From assembly GCF_006402735.1 (NCBI RefSeq), contig NZ_CP017174.1, positions 561,001 to 625,000 on the forward strand: 64,000 nt of DNA. Direction: 5' to 3'. Under the pieces are notes generated by a model, which was not told the origin of the DNA, searched no databases, and worked only from the letters and a program-made list of their open reading frames with translations. A program made the translations under genes and the position numbers. The number at the start of each line of letters is the position of its first letter. Position 1 is the first letter of the stretch. Source of the DNA: Myxococcus xanthus. GTDB lineage: Bacteria; Myxococcota; Myxococcia; Myxococcales; Myxococcaceae. Positions 50,482 to 60,824 of this stretch are shown one piece after another.

Positions 50482-51792
50482 ATGGTTAGCCGGCTCGCCT
50501 TGGGGGGCGGGGATGGGAGACGCGCTGTGAGACGGGCTCGAATACGACAGGTCTTCGGCGGAGCCTCGGCGGGGATTCTGATGGGGCTCTGCGCCCTGTC
50601 CGGTTGCCGCAAAGGGGAGGAAGCAGCGCCCGCGCCTCAACAAGAGGAGCTGGAGGTGACGCTGGGCCAGGAGAACGTGGCCCGCGCCGAGGTGCGGCAG
50701 CTGCGCTCCGGCCCTGGCATCTCCGGCAACCTGCAGGCGCGCACGGCGGCGGCGGTGCGCGCGGAGGTGGGCGGCACCATCCTCGACATCAAGGCCCAGC
50801 AGGGTCAGGTGGTGAAGAAGGGCGAGGAGCTGGCGCGCATCGAGGACGTCACGCTGAAGGACCAGCTCATCGCGGCGTCGGCGGCGGTCCGCACGGCCCG
50901 AAGCGCGCTCCAGGTGGCCGAGGCCGAGCAGGAGCGCGCCGCGAGGCTGTCCAAGGCGGGCGTCATCACCCAGCGCGACGTCGAACAGGCGGAACTCTCC
51001 GTGGAGCAGGCCAAGGGGCAGCTCGCGGAGGCGCGCTCCCGGCATGCCCTGGCGCAGGAGCAGCTCAACCGCGCGCGTGTCGTGGCGCCCTTCGCGGGCG
51101 TGGTGAGCGAGCGGCAGGCCAGCGCGGGTGACGTCGTCCAGCCCAGCGCGCCGCTCTTCACGGTGGTGGACCCGCGCACGTTGCGCCTGGAGGCCTCCGT
51201 GCCCGCCGCTCAGCTCGAACAGGTGCAGGTGGACACGCCGGTGGAGTTCCACGTGACGGGCTACGGGGACCGCGCCTTCCGCGGCACGGTGGAGCGCATC
51301 AACCCGGTGGTGGACCCGGCCACCGGCCAGGTCCGCATCTACGTGGCCATTCCCAATACGGACCTCCAACTGCTGGCCGGCCTCTTCGCGGAGGGGCGCG
51401 TGGCCTCGAAGGGCACGCAGGCGGTCGCGATTCCCATCGACGCCATCGACGACACGGGGACCGAACCCGCCGTGCTGCGCATCCAGGAAGGACGCGTGCA
51501 GCGGGTGAGCGTCAACTTGGGCCTGCGCGACGAGGTGGCGCGGCAGGTCGAGGTCCGCTCAGGCCTGGAGGACGGCGACGTGGTGCTGCTGGGCGCCGCG
51601 CGGAGCGAGGTGGCGGAGGGCGGGCGCGTGAAGGTGTCGCCCCCTCGGCCTGACTCGAAGCCCGTGGAGGAGGCGAGGCCCGGCGTTGGCGGCTCGGAGG
51701 CACCGCCGCCTTCGTCTGGAACGCGGGAGCTCACGCCGCGTCCCGCGTCCGCGCAACCACCGGAGGAGGGCGCTGCGCCCCCGGCGCCGTGA
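50482..51792 (+). CDS. RND efflux periplasmic adaptor (membrane fusion protein)
   Basis: A 436-residue lipoprotein (lipobox LCALSGC) of the HlyD/AcrA-type adaptor family. The barrel-sandwich hybrid is RSGPGISGNLQARTAAAVRA and GTILDIKAQQGQVVKKGEEL. A coiled-coil hairpin follows (QVAEAEQERAARLSKAGVIT to AKGQLAEARSRHALAQEQLN), and the second half of the lipoyl part is RARVVAPFAGVVSERQASAG. The beta-barrel and membrane-proximal parts come next. A Pro-rich tail of 60 residues is longer than usual. It links the inner-membrane pump to an outer-membrane channel. The pump gene follows within 45 bases. Start ATG 50482, or GTG 50527. Confidence 0.9.
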   Translation: MVSRLALGGGDGRRAVRRARIRQVFGGASAGILMGLCALSGCRKGEEAAPAPQQEELEVTLGQENVARAEVRQLRSGPGISGNLQARTAAAVRAEVGGTILDIKAQQGQVVKKGEELARIEDVTLKDQLIAASAAVRTARSALQVAEAEQERAARLSKAGVITQRDVEQAELSVEQAKGQLAEARSRHALAQEQLNRARVVAPFAGVVSERQASAGDVVQPSAPLFTVVDPRTLRLEASVPAAQLEQVQVDTPVEFHVTGYGDRAFRGTVERINPVVDPATGQVRIYVAIPNTDLQLLAGLFAEGRVASKGTQAVAIPIDAIDDTGTEPAVLRIQEGRVQRVSVNLGLRDEVARQVEVRSGLEDGDVVLLGAARSEVAEGGRVKVSPPRPDSKPVEEARPGVGGSEAPPPSSGTRELTPRPASAQPPEEGAAPPAP

Positions 51793-51835
51793 GGCCGCGC
51801 CGTCCCACCCCTGCTCCAAGCCTGGAGTCACGTCC

Positions 51836-54800
51836 GTGTTCATTTCAGACTTCGCCATCAAGCGGCCCATCATCACCATCACTTCGATGCTGGCGCTGGT
51901 GGTCTTTGGTCTCGTGTCGTTGGGACTCCTGGAGACCGACGAGTTCCCCGACGTCCAGCCCCCGGTGGTGAGCGTCACCATCCTCTATCCAGGCGCATCA
52001 CCCGAGACGGTGGAGCGGGAAATCCTCGAGCCCATCGAGGACGCCATCTTCGCCATCAGTGGCGTGGACCCGAAGGAGACGACGTCCATCGCCACGGACG
52101 GCCTGGCTTCCTTCACGGTGTTCTTCGACTTCGAGAAGGACATCCAGGAGGCGACGCAGGACATCCGGGACGCCATCTCCAGCAAGCGCGCGGACCTGCC
52201 GCAGGAGATGGAGGAGCCCATCCTCACGCGCTTCGATCCGGCGGACCAGCCCATCGTGTCCCTGACGCTCACCTCGGAAGGTCTGGACGTCGCGGCGCTG
52301 TCGCTGGTGGCGGACCCGAAGGTGGTGGGCGAGCTGCGCTCGGTGCCCGGCGTCGCCCAGGCGGAGGTCGTCGGTGACGTGGCGCGGGAGATGACGGTGC
52401 AGCTCAATCCCGAGGCGCTCCAGGCCGCGGGCCTGTCCGTAGCGGAGGTGGTGGCGGCGCTCCAGGCGCTGAACCTGGCGGCGCCGGTGGGCCGCATCAA
52501 CGCGCCGCTGACGGAGGAGTCCATCCGCCTCAAGGGCCGCCTGGAGAAGGTGGAGGACTTCCGGAACATGGTGGTGGCCTCGCGCAACGGCCAGGCCATC
52601 CGCCTGGAGCAGGTGGCGGACGTCTTCGTCGGCGCCGAGGAGCCGCGCACGCTGGCGCTCTTCAACGGCGCCCAGGCGGTGGGCATCGACGTGCTCAAGG
52701 CCCGGGGCTACAGCACCACCGAGGTCGCGGACGCGGTGCGTGAGCGGGTGCAGGCGCTCCAGGAGCGGCTCCCCGCGGGCGTGAAGCTCGAAATCGTGCG
52801 CGACGCCGGCGTCCGCGTGGAGAGCGCCGTGCACAACGTGCAGTCCGCGCTGGTGGAAGGCGCGCTGCTCACGGTGCTGGTCGTCTTCGTCTTCCTCAAT
52901 TCGTGGCGCTCCACCGTCATCACCGGTCTGGCGTTGCCGGTGAGCGTGTTGGCGTCCTTCATCAGCGTGTGGGCCTTCGGCTTCACGCTCAACACCATGT
53001 CGCTGCTGGGCCTGACGCTGGCCATCGGCATCCTCATCGACGACGCCATCGTCGTGCGAGAGAACATCGTCCGCCACGTGGAGATGGGGAAGGACCACTA
53101 CACGGCGTCGCGCGAGGGCACCTCGGAAATCGGCCTCGCGGTGTCGGCGACCACCTTCTCCATCGTCGCCGTCTTCGTGCCGGTGGCCTTCATGTACGGC
53201 GTGGCCGGCCAGTGGTTCAAGCCCTTCGCCCTCACCATCGCCTGCGCCGTGCTGGTGTCGTTGTTCGTGTCCTTCTCACTGGACCCGATGCTGAGCGCGT
53301 ACTGGCCGGAGCCGCCCAAGAAGGAGAACCCGGGCTTCATCACCCGGACGCTGAACCGCTTCAACGCCTGGTTCGACCGGCAGGCGGAGCGTTACACGCA
53401 CGTCATCGCCTGGGCACTGGACCACCGGCTGGTGATGGCGCTGGTGGCAGTGGGCTCGCTGGTGGGCGCGCTGGTGCTCCAGGGCACCGTGGGCGGCGCG
53501 GGCTTCGTGCCGGTGAGCGACCGCGCGGAGGTGGAGCTGCTGGTGGAGACGCCGCCGGGCTCCAGCCTGGAGTACACGCGGCGCAAGGTGGACGAGGTGA
53601 CGCGCACCCTGCGCGCCCACCCGGAGGTGGACTACACCTATGCCACCATCGGCGTGCCCCTGGCGCTCAGCGCGCCTGGCGTGGACCAGGCCCTGGTGTA
53701 CGTGCGGCTCAATCCGAAGGCGGAGCGCGACGTGAGCCAGGACGCACTGGGCGTCCAATTCCGCGAGGAGATGAAGCGCATTGGCGGCGCCACCGCCTCC
53801 GTCTTCACCTCGGGCTTCGGCGGCGCCTTCAAGCAGCTTCAGTACGAGCTGCGCGGCCCGGACCAGCGGGTGCTCACGCAGCTGGCGCAGCAGGTCCAGA
53901 AGGAAGTCGAGCAGGTGCCCGGCGCGGTGGACGTGGGCCTGTCCACGCGAGGGCAGAAGCCGGAGCTGGAGGTGGAGCTGAACCGCGGGCTCGCCGGACA
54001 GCTGGGCGTGACGGTGGGGCAGGTGGCTCAGGTGCTGCGGCCGGCCTTCGCGGGCCTGGACGTGGGCGACTGGGTGGACCCCATTGGAGAGACGCGAGAC
54101 GTCATGGTGCGGCTGGCGCCGGGAGCGCGTGACAACCCCAACGACTTGTCGCAGCTGCCCATCTCCGTGGGCGCGGCGGCGGGCGGGCCGCCCCGGCTGG
54201 TGCCGCTGGGGCAGGTGGCGGACATCCGTCAGACGCTGGGCCCGGCGCAGGTGACGCACCTGAACCGTGAGCGCGTCATCAACGTGCAGGCGAACGTGCA
54301 GGGGCGCTCGTTGTCGGAGGTGGGCGCGGACATCCAGAAGCGGTTGGACGGCGTGAAGCTGCCGCCGGGCTACACGCTGACGACGGGCGGCGAGTCCGCG
54401 GACCAGGCCGAGGTGTTCATGCGCGTGTTCATCGCGCTCGGCATGGCGCTGATGCTGATGTACCTCATCCTGGTCATCCAGTTCGGCTCCTTCCTGGACC
54501 CGGTGGCCATCCTCATCTCGCTGCCGCTGTCGCTCATCGGCGTGGTGCTGGCGCTGCTCATCACCGGTGACACGCTCAACCTCATGAGCCTCATCGGCAT
54601 CATGCTGCTGATGGGAATCGTCGCGAAGAACGCCATCCTCCTCATCGACTTCGCCAAGTGGTCGCACGAGAAGGGCATGCCCTTGCGCGAGGCCCTCATC
54701 GAAGCGGGCCGCATCCGTCTGCGCCCCATCATCATGACGACCTTCGCGCTGGTGGCGGGCATGGTGCCGGTGGCCATCGGCGCGGGCGAGGGCGGCGACT

Positions 54801-55030
54801 TCCGCGCGCCGCTGGGACGCGCGGTGATTGGCGGCACGATGACGTCCACGCTGCTGACACTGCTGGTGATTCCCACCGTGTACGAAATCCTGGTGGACGG
54901 CCGGACGTGGTTCATCCGCATGCTGCGCAAGCTCTTCCGGATGAAGCCTCCTGAACAGCGGCCACACATTCCGGGTGGGGGCGGCGGCCGTGGAGAGCCG
55001 CGGCCCGCCCCTCAGTCGCGGCACGATTGA
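51836..55030 (+). CDS. RND multidrug/solute efflux permease (HAE1-type)
   Basis: A 1064-residue inner-membrane proton-driven exporter of the AcrB class. The N-terminal membrane helix is [20 protein letters not shown]. The proton-relay Asp pair lies in [19 protein letters not shown]. The family loops are complete: [37 protein letters not shown], and in the second half [20 protein letters not shown] and [20 protein letters not shown]. It starts at GTG 51836 ([11 protein letters not shown]). It works with the adaptor just upstream; no outer-membrane channel gene is next to it, so it probably uses one encoded elsewhere. The substrate is unknown. The last 40 residues are Pro/Gly-rich. Confidence 0.93.
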   Translation: MFISDFAIKRPIITITSMLALVVFGLVSLGLLETDEFPDVQPPVVSVTILYPGASPETVEREILEPIEDAIFAISGVDPKETTSIATDGLASFTVFFDFEKDIQEATQDIRDAISSKRADLPQEMEEPILTRFDPADQPIVSLTLTSEGLDVAALSLVADPKVVGELRSVPGVAQAEVVGDVAREMTVQLNPEALQAAGLSVAEVVAALQALNLAAPVGRINAPLTEESIRLKGRLEKVEDFRNMVVASRNGQAIRLEQVADVFVGAEEPRTLALFNGAQAVGIDVLKARGYSTTEVADAVRERVQALQERLPAGVKLEIVRDAGVRVESAVHNVQSALVEGALLTVLVVFVFLNSWRSTVITGLALPVSVLASFISVWAFGFTLNTMSLLGLTLAIGILIDDAIVVRENIVRHVEMGKDHYTASREGTSEIGLAVSATTFSIVAVFVPVAFMYGVAGQWFKPFALTIACAVLVSLFVSFSLDPMLSAYWPEPPKKENPGFITRTLNRFNAWFDRQAERYTHVIAWALDHRLVMALVAVGSLVGALVLQGTVGGAGFVPVSDRAEVELLVETPPGSSLEYTRRKVDEVTRTLRAHPEVDYTYATIGVPLALSAPGVDQALVYVRLNPKAERDVSQDALGVQFREEMKRIGGATASVFTSGFGGAFKQLQYELRGPDQRVLTQLAQQVQKEVEQVPGAVDVGLSTRGQKPELEVELNRGLAGQLGVTVGQVAQVLRPAFAGLDVGDWVDPIGETRDVMVRLAPGARDNPNDLSQLPISVGAAAGGPPRLVPLGQVADIRQTLGPAQVTHLNRERVINVQANVQGRSLSEVGADIQKRLDGVKLPPGYTLTTGGESADQAEVFMRVFIALGMALMLMYLILVIQFGSFLDPVAILISLPLSLIGVVLALLITGDTLNLMSLIGIMLLMGIVAKNAILLIDFAKWSHEKGMPLREALIEAGRIRLRPIIMTTFALVAGMVPVAIGAGEGGDFRAPLGRAVIGGTMTSTLLTLLVIPTVYEILVDGRTWFIRMLRKLFRMKPPEQRPHIPGGGGGRGEPRPAPQSRHD

Positions 55031-55114
55031 GGGCTCGGCAACGAACGGGCGGGCTCGGGACGACAGGACGGTTGGCGCATCGCGCCAGGGGCCATAGGGT
55101 CAGCCCCTTCCGCC

Positions 55115-57079
55115 ATGTCTCGCGCCTTGCTGCCTGAAAATCACCACCGACTCGTCACCGAAGCCCTGGCCGCGCTCGACGTCCGCAACTGGGTGCTCAG
55201 CATCCACGACCCGAGCTTCCCCAGCCTTCCAGAAGAGGACACGGGCTGGGGCTCGCCGTACTCGAAAGGAGCGGCGCGCTTCCTCGCGTTCTCCCGGGAG
55301 CTGGGCTTCAACGGCATCCAGTTGGGGCCGCAGGGGCAGGTGACGGAGTTCAACGCCTCGCCGTATGACGGCACGCTCTTCTCGCGAAACCTCCTCAACG
55401 TGGCGCTCGCGCTGCTGGAGGCCCCCGAGCCCTGGGGCGCGCTGCTGCCACCGGGCCGCGTGGCGCAGCTCGCCGCCAGCCGTCCCTCGGCGCTGCCCCC
55501 CGGGGAGCGCTTCCGTCACGCCTTCCGCGCGCAGACCACGCTGCTGAACGAAGCGTGGCGCACCTTCCAGCAGAAGCGTGCGGCGCCGGACGCCGCTCCG
55601 TCCATCCGGGCACTGGCTTCGCGCTTCGACACCTTCCGTCAGCAGCACCGGGCCTGGCTGGTGCGGGATGCCCTCTTCGACGTGCTGTGCGAGGAGAAGC
55701 GCGAGCCGGACTGGCGGCGCTGGGCGGACTCGCTGGACGGGCGGCTGTGGAATCCCCGCCCGGAGGAGGAAGCGGCCGCCGTCGCGCGCCTGACGCAGCT
55801 GGAGCTGCGCTACGCGGACACGCTGGAGCGCTACGCCTTCTGTCAGTTCCTGGTCCATGCGCAGCACCACGGCCTGCGTGAGCGCGTGGGCGCATGGCGG
55901 CTGAAGCTGTATGGCGACCTCCAGATTGGCCTGTCGCCGCGCGACGCGTGGGCCTGGCAGGGCCTCTTCCTGCGCACCTACCTCATGGGCGCGCCGCCCA
56001 GCAGGACGAACCCGGACGGTCAGCCGTGGAACTATCCGGTGATGGACCCGGAGCAGTACTTCGAGCCGGACGACGCCCGGGCGAACGCCGGGAGCCGCAA
56101 CGGGCCCGTGCTGCGCTTCATGAACGCGCGCATGGACAAGATGCTCGGCGAATACGACGGGCTGCGGCTGGACCATCCGCACGGACTGGTGTGCCCGTGG
56201 GTGTACCGCGCGGACCTGCCGGACGCGCTGTGGTCCGTGCAACATGGCGCGCGGCTCTTCTCGTCACCGGACCTGCCGGACCACCCTGAGTTGGCGCGCT
56301 TCGCGCTCGTGCGCCCGGCGCAGGTGGACCGCGCCGTGCCGCGCTACGCGGACCGCTGGGTGAAGGACCTCACGCCCGAACAGGTGCGCCGCTACAGCGT
56401 CCTCTTCGACACGGTGGTGGAGGCGTCGCGCCGCAACGGGCGGCAGGTGGGGGACTTGCTCGCGGAGGTGCTCAGCACGCTGCCGTACCCGCTGGAGCGC
56501 GTGCTGGCGCAGTACGGCCTGGGCCGCTTCCGCGTGACGCAGAAGGCGGACCTGCACGACCCGTCGGACGTGTACCGCAGTGAGAACGTGGGCCCGGATG
56601 ACTGGGTGATGGTGGGCAACCACGATACGAAGTCCCTGTGGCGTCTGGTGGCGGACTGGCAATGGAAGGGCACGTTGCGCGCGCAGGCGGAGTACCTGGC
56701 GGTCCGCTTGTGCCCCGAGCCCTCGGAACGCGAGGCCTTCGCGCGCGAGTTGTCCACGAGCCCGGGACGGTTGGCGCAGGCGAAGGTGGCGGACCTGTTC
56801 GCCAGTCGCGCGCGCAACGTGATGATGTTCTTCACCGACCTGCTCGGGATGCCGGAGACGTACAACGCACCCGGCACGGTGGACGAACGCAACTGGTCCC
56901 TGCGCGTGCCCCAGGACTGGGCGCGACAGTACCGCGAGCGGCTGAAGGGGGACGCCGCGGTGAACCTGCCCGCGGTGCTCGCCATGGCGCTGCGGGCCCA
57001 GGGTGCACCGGCCCGCGCGCGGCACCAGCGCTTGCTGGAAGGACTGGACGCACTGGCCCGCGAGCTGCGGGCCGGGTGA
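55115..57079 (+). CDS. malQ: 4-alpha-glucanotransferase (amylomaltase-type, GH77)
   Basis: A 654-residue cytoplasmic enzyme of the GH77 family, which moves alpha-1,4-glucan chains in glycogen or maltodextrin use. The opening ELGFNGIQLGPQGQVTEFNA with SPYDGTLFSRNLLNVAL is the substrate-platform region. The catalytic region GEYDGLRLDHPHGLVCPWVY has the Asp-His of the nucleophile motif. A later NHDTKSLWRLV matches the third carboxylate region, and the end has FTDLLGMPETYNAPGTVDER and NWSLRVPQDW. Its length is above that of the smallest bacterial amylomaltases. It is monocistronic. Start ATG 55115. Confidence 0.85.
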   Translation: MSRALLPENHHRLVTEALAALDVRNWVLSIHDPSFPSLPEEDTGWGSPYSKGAARFLAFSRELGFNGIQLGPQGQVTEFNASPYDGTLFSRNLLNVALALLEAPEPWGALLPPGRVAQLAASRPSALPPGERFRHAFRAQTTLLNEAWRTFQQKRAAPDAAPSIRALASRFDTFRQQHRAWLVRDALFDVLCEEKREPDWRRWADSLDGRLWNPRPEEEAAAVARLTQLELRYADTLERYAFCQFLVHAQHHGLRERVGAWRLKLYGDLQIGLSPRDAWAWQGLFLRTYLMGAPPSRTNPDGQPWNYPVMDPEQYFEPDDARANAGSRNGPVLRFMNARMDKMLGEYDGLRLDHPHGLVCPWVYRADLPDALWSVQHGARLFSSPDLPDHPELARFALVRPAQVDRAVPRYADRWVKDLTPEQVRRYSVLFDTVVEASRRNGRQVGDLLAEVLSTLPYPLERVLAQYGLGRFRVTQKADLHDPSDVYRSENVGPDDWVMVGNHDTKSLWRLVADWQWKGTLRAQAEYLAVRLCPEPSEREAFARELSTSPGRLAQAKVADLFASRARNVMMFFTDLLGMPETYNAPGTVDERNWSLRVPQDWARQYRERLKGDAAVNLPAVLAMALRAQGAPARARHQRLLEGLDALARELRAG

Positions 57080-57089
57080 CGTGTGGTCT

Positions 57090-57806
57090 TCAGTGCTTCA
57101 CGTCCACCACGAGGCGGGTGGGGTCGTGCAGCTCCATGACGCGGAAGTCGTTGGGTGCCTTGGTGCCCAGCACCCACGTCACCTCGGCCTCGAAGTCACA
57201 CGTGCGCACCAGCTCCAGCAGGGCGGGCAGCTTGGGCTTCATCTCCAGCGCGGCCACGGTGGCGCGGCCCTGGTCGTCATGGCCGCGCGCGGGTGACAGG
57301 GTGACTTGGAGAAAGCCCTTGCCGGCCAGAGGCGTCTCGTCGCCGGAGCCACACTGGATGATGGGCTTGTCCACGTACTGGAGCTGGTAGCCGGGGACCT
57401 GCGGCCCGTCGAACTCGAACACCACGCGGTCGAAGTCGGCATGCGTGCCAGCGCGCACCGAGCGAAGCGTCACCGACTGGGCCGGGCGCCGCTTCAGCGA
57501 CACCGGGGTGGTGGTCCACTCGCGGTTCTTCGGGTCCTCGGCGGGAGCGTCTCCCGCGGGGGCGTCCGAAGGCGGCTTGGTCTCACTGTCACCCATCGAG
57601 GCCGTGTGCACGGGAGGCCTGGCGGCGGCCTCGCCCTCGCGTGGAATGGTGCCCGGGGGCGGCGAGGTGGGCGGCGCTTGGACTTCGGGCTGGGGCTGCG
57701 CGCCGGTAGTGGCCGCGGCGGGCTCCTCCTTCTTGGAGCACCCGGCGAACGCCAGACACCCGGCCAACCACAGCGACGTCATCCTGCGTCCGGACCGCGT
57801 CATCAT
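57090..57806 (-). CDS. AMIN-like domain lipoprotein
   Basis: A 238-residue lipoprotein (MTSLWLAGCLAFAGC, lipobox AFAGC). A Pro/Glu/Ala-rich linker of about 70 residues follows. The C-terminal domain (VTLRSVRAGTHADFDRVVFE, FLQVTLSPARGHDDQGRATV, FEAEVTWVLGTKAPNDFRVM and HDPTRLVVDVKH at the end) fits the AMIN-like family, which is related to the peptidoglycan- or envelope-binding AMIN domain. Its role is unknown, and it probably sits at the periplasmic face of a membrane. Start ATG 57806, or 57803. It is convergent with the glucanotransferase. Confidence 0.75.
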   Translation of the reverse strand: MMTRSGRRMTSLWLAGCLAFAGCSKKEEPAAATTGAQPQPEVQAPPTSPPPGTIPREGEAAARPPVHTASMGDSETKPPSDAPAGDAPAEDPKNREWTTTPVSLKRRPAQSVTLRSVRAGTHADFDRVVFEFDGPQVPGYQLQYVDKPIIQCGSGDETPLAGKGFLQVTLSPARGHDDQGRATVAALEMKPKLPALLELVRTCDFEAEVTWVLGTKAPNDFRVMELHDPTRLVVDVKH

Positions 57807-58079
57807 TCCCCTCCTGGCAGGGCCTGCGAGTTCAGGACTGCGGCCCATCGTCTCGCACGGGCGATGGCCCGGGGGCCAGCGTCACGACGGGAAAGCGGGC
57901 AAAGGTAACACCCGTGGACGGACCCGGAAGCGCTGGAAATTTTCACGGAGGACCGGTTGCCCCGGAGGGCCGCCGTCACCACGAATGCATGACACAGGAC
58001 AGCGGGGCCGCGACTATCGTCCGCGCCGCAAGTTGTCCGCGCGGCCCCCGAACGCGCACGAACCGGAGAGCACCCTCGC

Positions 58080-59384
58080 ATGGCCCCCCTCGACCTGACC
58101 TCTCTTCCCCGTCCCTCCAAGGACGACGCCACCGTGGGAACGATGGCGCGTGGCATCGTCGGCAGCGAAATCCTCCGCATCGCGGCGGAGATTCGCGAGC
58201 GGGCCGCCAAGGGGCAGAAGGTGTGCAACCTCACCGTGGGCGATTTCAACCCGCGCGAGTTCCCCATCCCCGACCCGCTGCGGGAGTACATCACCGCCGC
58301 GCTCCAGGCGGGCGAGACGAACTACCCGCCGTCGGATGGCGTGCTGGAGCTCCGTCAGGCCGTGCAGCGCTTCTATGAGCGCTCGCTGGGCCTGAAGTAT
58401 CCGCTGGAGGGCATCGTCATCGCGGGAGGCGCGCGGCCCATCATCTACGGCACCTACCGCAGCGTGCTGGACGCGGGGGAGACGGTCGTCTACCCGGTGC
58501 CCTCGTGGAACAACAACCACTACGCGCACATGATGGACGCGAAGAGCGCGGTGGTGGTGACGGACGCCGCGCGGGGCTTCATGCCCACCGTGGAGCAGCT
58601 GGCGCCGCACCTGGGCGCCGCGCGCCTCTTGTGCCTGTGCAGCCCGCTCAACCCCACCGGCACCATGATTGAGCCGGATGCGCTGGGCGCCATCTGCGAG
58701 CGCGTCGTCGCGGAGAACCGCGAGCGCGAGAAGCAGGGCCGCAAGCCGCTCATCCTCATGTACGACCAGATTTACTGGGTGCTGAGCTTCGGCGCGGCCA
58801 GGCACGTCACGCCGGTGTCGCTGGTGCCGGAGGTGGCGCCGTACACGGTGTTCGTGGATGGCATCTCCAAGGCCTTCGCCGCCACGGGCGTGCGCGTGGG
58901 CTGGGGCGTGGGACCGCCGACCATCATCGCGCGCATGCGGGACGTGCTCGGCCACGTGGGCGCCTGGGCCCCCAAGGCGGAGCAGGTCGCGGTGGCGCGC
59001 TACCTGGACGACACCGCGGCGATGGAGACCTTCCTGGTGGGGATGCGCAAGGCCGTGGAAGCGCGGCTGGAGGCCTTGCACAAGGGGCTCACGCGCATGC
59101 GCGAGGCGGGGCTGCCGGTGCAGCACATCGCGCCGCAGGGCGCCATCTACCTGTCGGTGCGCTTCGACCTGGTGGGCAAGGGCGGCCTGCGCTCCAACAA
59201 TGATATCCGCAAGCTCCTGCTGGAGAAGGCAAACCTGGGCGTGGTGCCCTTCCAGGCCTTCGGGCTGGACGCGGACACGGGTTGGTTCCGCCTGTCGGTG
59301 GGGGCCACGTCGGTGAAGGAAATCGAGGAGGCGCTGCCCCGGGTGGAGGCGGCGCTCCGCGAGGTCCTCTCCGCCGGCGCGTAA
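58080..59384 (+). CDS. Pyridoxal-phosphate aminotransferase, class I/II
   Basis: A 434-residue PLP-dependent aminotransferase. It has the N-terminal signature TVGDFNPREFPIPDPLREYI, the SDGVLELRQAVQRFYERSLG stretch, PSWNNNHYAHMMDA, the loop CSPLNPTGTMIEPDALGAI and the PLP lysine in VDGISKAFAATGVRVGWGVG. It transfers an amino group from an amino acid to a keto acid; the exact substrate cannot be told from motifs alone (aspartate-aminotransferase-like). Start ATG 58080. It is monocistronic, followed about 95 bases later by the carrier gene. Confidence 0.88.
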   Translation: MAPLDLTSLPRPSKDDATVGTMARGIVGSEILRIAAEIRERAAKGQKVCNLTVGDFNPREFPIPDPLREYITAALQAGETNYPPSDGVLELRQAVQRFYERSLGLKYPLEGIVIAGGARPIIYGTYRSVLDAGETVVYPVPSWNNNHYAHMMDAKSAVVVTDAARGFMPTVEQLAPHLGAARLLCLCSPLNPTGTMIEPDALGAICERVVAENREREKQGRKPLILMYDQIYWVLSFGAARHVTPVSLVPEVAPYTVFVDGISKAFAATGVRVGWGVGPPTIIARMRDVLGHVGAWAPKAEQVAVARYLDDTAAMETFLVGMRKAVEARLEALHKGLTRMREAGLPVQHIAPQGAIYLSVRFDLVGKGGLRSNNDIRKLLLEKANLGVVPFQAFGLDADTGWFRLSVGATSVKEIEEALPRVEAALREVLSAGA

Positions 59385-59479
59385 TCCTTGCGACATCTTC
59401 CCGCTGCGCTCGTTCCACTATGGAGGTCCTGGGAATACGTTGCCCGGGGCCTCGTTGGGCCGCTCACGTGAATTCCTCC

Positions 59480-60778
59480 ATGCTCAGGCGATTCGTGGAC
59501 GTTCGGGACGAGGAAGTCGGCGCCGTCCGCTGGTCGTTCCTGTATTTCTTCACGCTGATGTGTGGCTATGCCATCCTCCGGCCCATCCGCAATGAGATGG
59601 GCACGGCGGGCAGCGTGAAGGGCTTGGACTGGCTCTTCACCGCCACCTTCCTGGTGATGCTCGCGGCGGTGCCAGCCTTTTCCGCGCTGGTGTCGCGTTG
59701 GCCCCGGCGGGTGGTGATTCCTCGCATCTACCGCTTCTTCCTGCTCAATCTGCTGGGCTTCTTCGTGTTGCTGAAGCTCGGGGTGGCGCGGGAGACGGTG
59801 GCGCGCGTCTTCTATGTCTGGTTGAGCGTCTACAACCTGTTCGTCGTCTCCATCTTCTGGAGCTTCATGGCGGACGTCTTCGCCAGCGGACAGAGCAAGC
59901 GGCTCTTCGGCTTCATCGCCGCGGGTGGCACCACGGGCATGCTGGTGGGGCCCTTCCTGGTGGGGCGGCTCGCCGAGCCGGTAGGTCCGGTGAATCTCAT
60001 CCTCATCTCGGTGGTGCTGCTGGAGGTGAGCGCGCAGTGCGTGCGCCGGCTGAGCGGCTGGGCCCAGGACGTCCAGCAGCAGCCCGCCGCGGCGCAGGGC
60101 CCGGTGGGCGGCGGCGTGCTCGCGGGGCTGCGGCTCATCGTGACGTCGCCGTTCCTGCTGGCGCTGGGGCTCCAGGTGTTGCTCTACGCGGCGACCTCCA
60201 CGTTCCTCTACTTCCAGGAGGTGCGGCTCGTCGCCGCGATGGGCAACGACGCGGCCAGCCGCACCGCCCTCTTCGGGGACATCGACTTCTACGTGCAGTT
60301 GGCCACGCTGGGGTTGCAGACGCTCGTCACGGGACGCGTCATCTCCTGGCTGGGGCTGGGGGCGGGGCTCGCCGTGGCGCCGGTGGTGACGGGCCTGGGC
60401 TTCCTGGGGCTGGCCGCCATGCCGGTGCTGACCGTGCTCATCCTGTTCAAGGCGGTGCGCGGCGCCAGCCACTACGCGCTGGAGCGGCCCTCGCGCGAGG
60501 TCCTCTTCACCACCGTGGACCGCGAGGCGCGCTACAAGTCGAAGAGCTTCATCGACACGGTGGTGTACCGCGGCAGCGACACGGTGAGCGCCTGGCTCCA
60601 GGGTGGCCTCACGAAGCTGGGCCTGAGCATGACGGGCCTGTCGCTGGCGGCGGTGCCCCTGGCCGGGCTGTGGCTGGGCGTGTCGCTGTACCTCGCGCGC
60701 CACCAGCGGCGGCAGGCGGAGCCGGTGCCGTCCGCCGCGCCCGAGGCGCCGGTGCCTGAAGAGGCCGCGGCCCGCTAG
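59480..60778 (+). CDS. ATP/ADP translocase-like (NTT-type) membrane carrier
   Basis: A 432-residue inner-membrane protein with about 12 helices. The opening SFLYFFTLMCGYAILRPIRN, followed by KGLDWLFTATFLVMLAAVPA, resembles the NTP/NDP exchange carriers of the NTT family and their free-living relatives. Other conserved parts are IFWSFMADVFASGQSKRLFG, FIAAGGTTGMLVGPFLVG and SKSFIDTVVYRGSDTVSAWL. Homologues in non-parasitic bacteria are often labelled MFS transporter; the substrate is unknown and need not be ATP. The start could be GTG 59468 or ATG 59480. The C-terminal tail is charged and cytoplasmic. Confidence 0.75.
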   Translation: MLRRFVDVRDEEVGAVRWSFLYFFTLMCGYAILRPIRNEMGTAGSVKGLDWLFTATFLVMLAAVPAFSALVSRWPRRVVIPRIYRFFLLNLLGFFVLLKLGVARETVARVFYVWLSVYNLFVVSIFWSFMADVFASGQSKRLFGFIAAGGTTGMLVGPFLVGRLAEPVGPVNLILISVVLLEVSAQCVRRLSGWAQDVQQQPAAAQGPVGGGVLAGLRLIVTSPFLLALGLQVLLYAATSTFLYFQEVRLVAAMGNDAASRTALFGDIDFYVQLATLGLQTLVTGRVISWLGLGAGLAVAPVVTGLGFLGLAAMPVLTVLILFKAVRGASHYALERPSREVLFTTVDREARYKSKSFIDTVVYRGSDTVSAWLQGGLTKLGLSMTGLSLAAVPLAGLWLGVSLYLARHQRRQAEPVPSAAPEAPVPEEAAAR

Positions 60779-60824
60779 CGGTCATCCACACGCAGTCAGT
60801 CCACACACGCAGGAGGAATCCCGC

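Noticed and set aside
53276-55024. 582-codon minus-strand frame over the RND pump
   Set aside because: Antisense to a complete, highly conserved pump.
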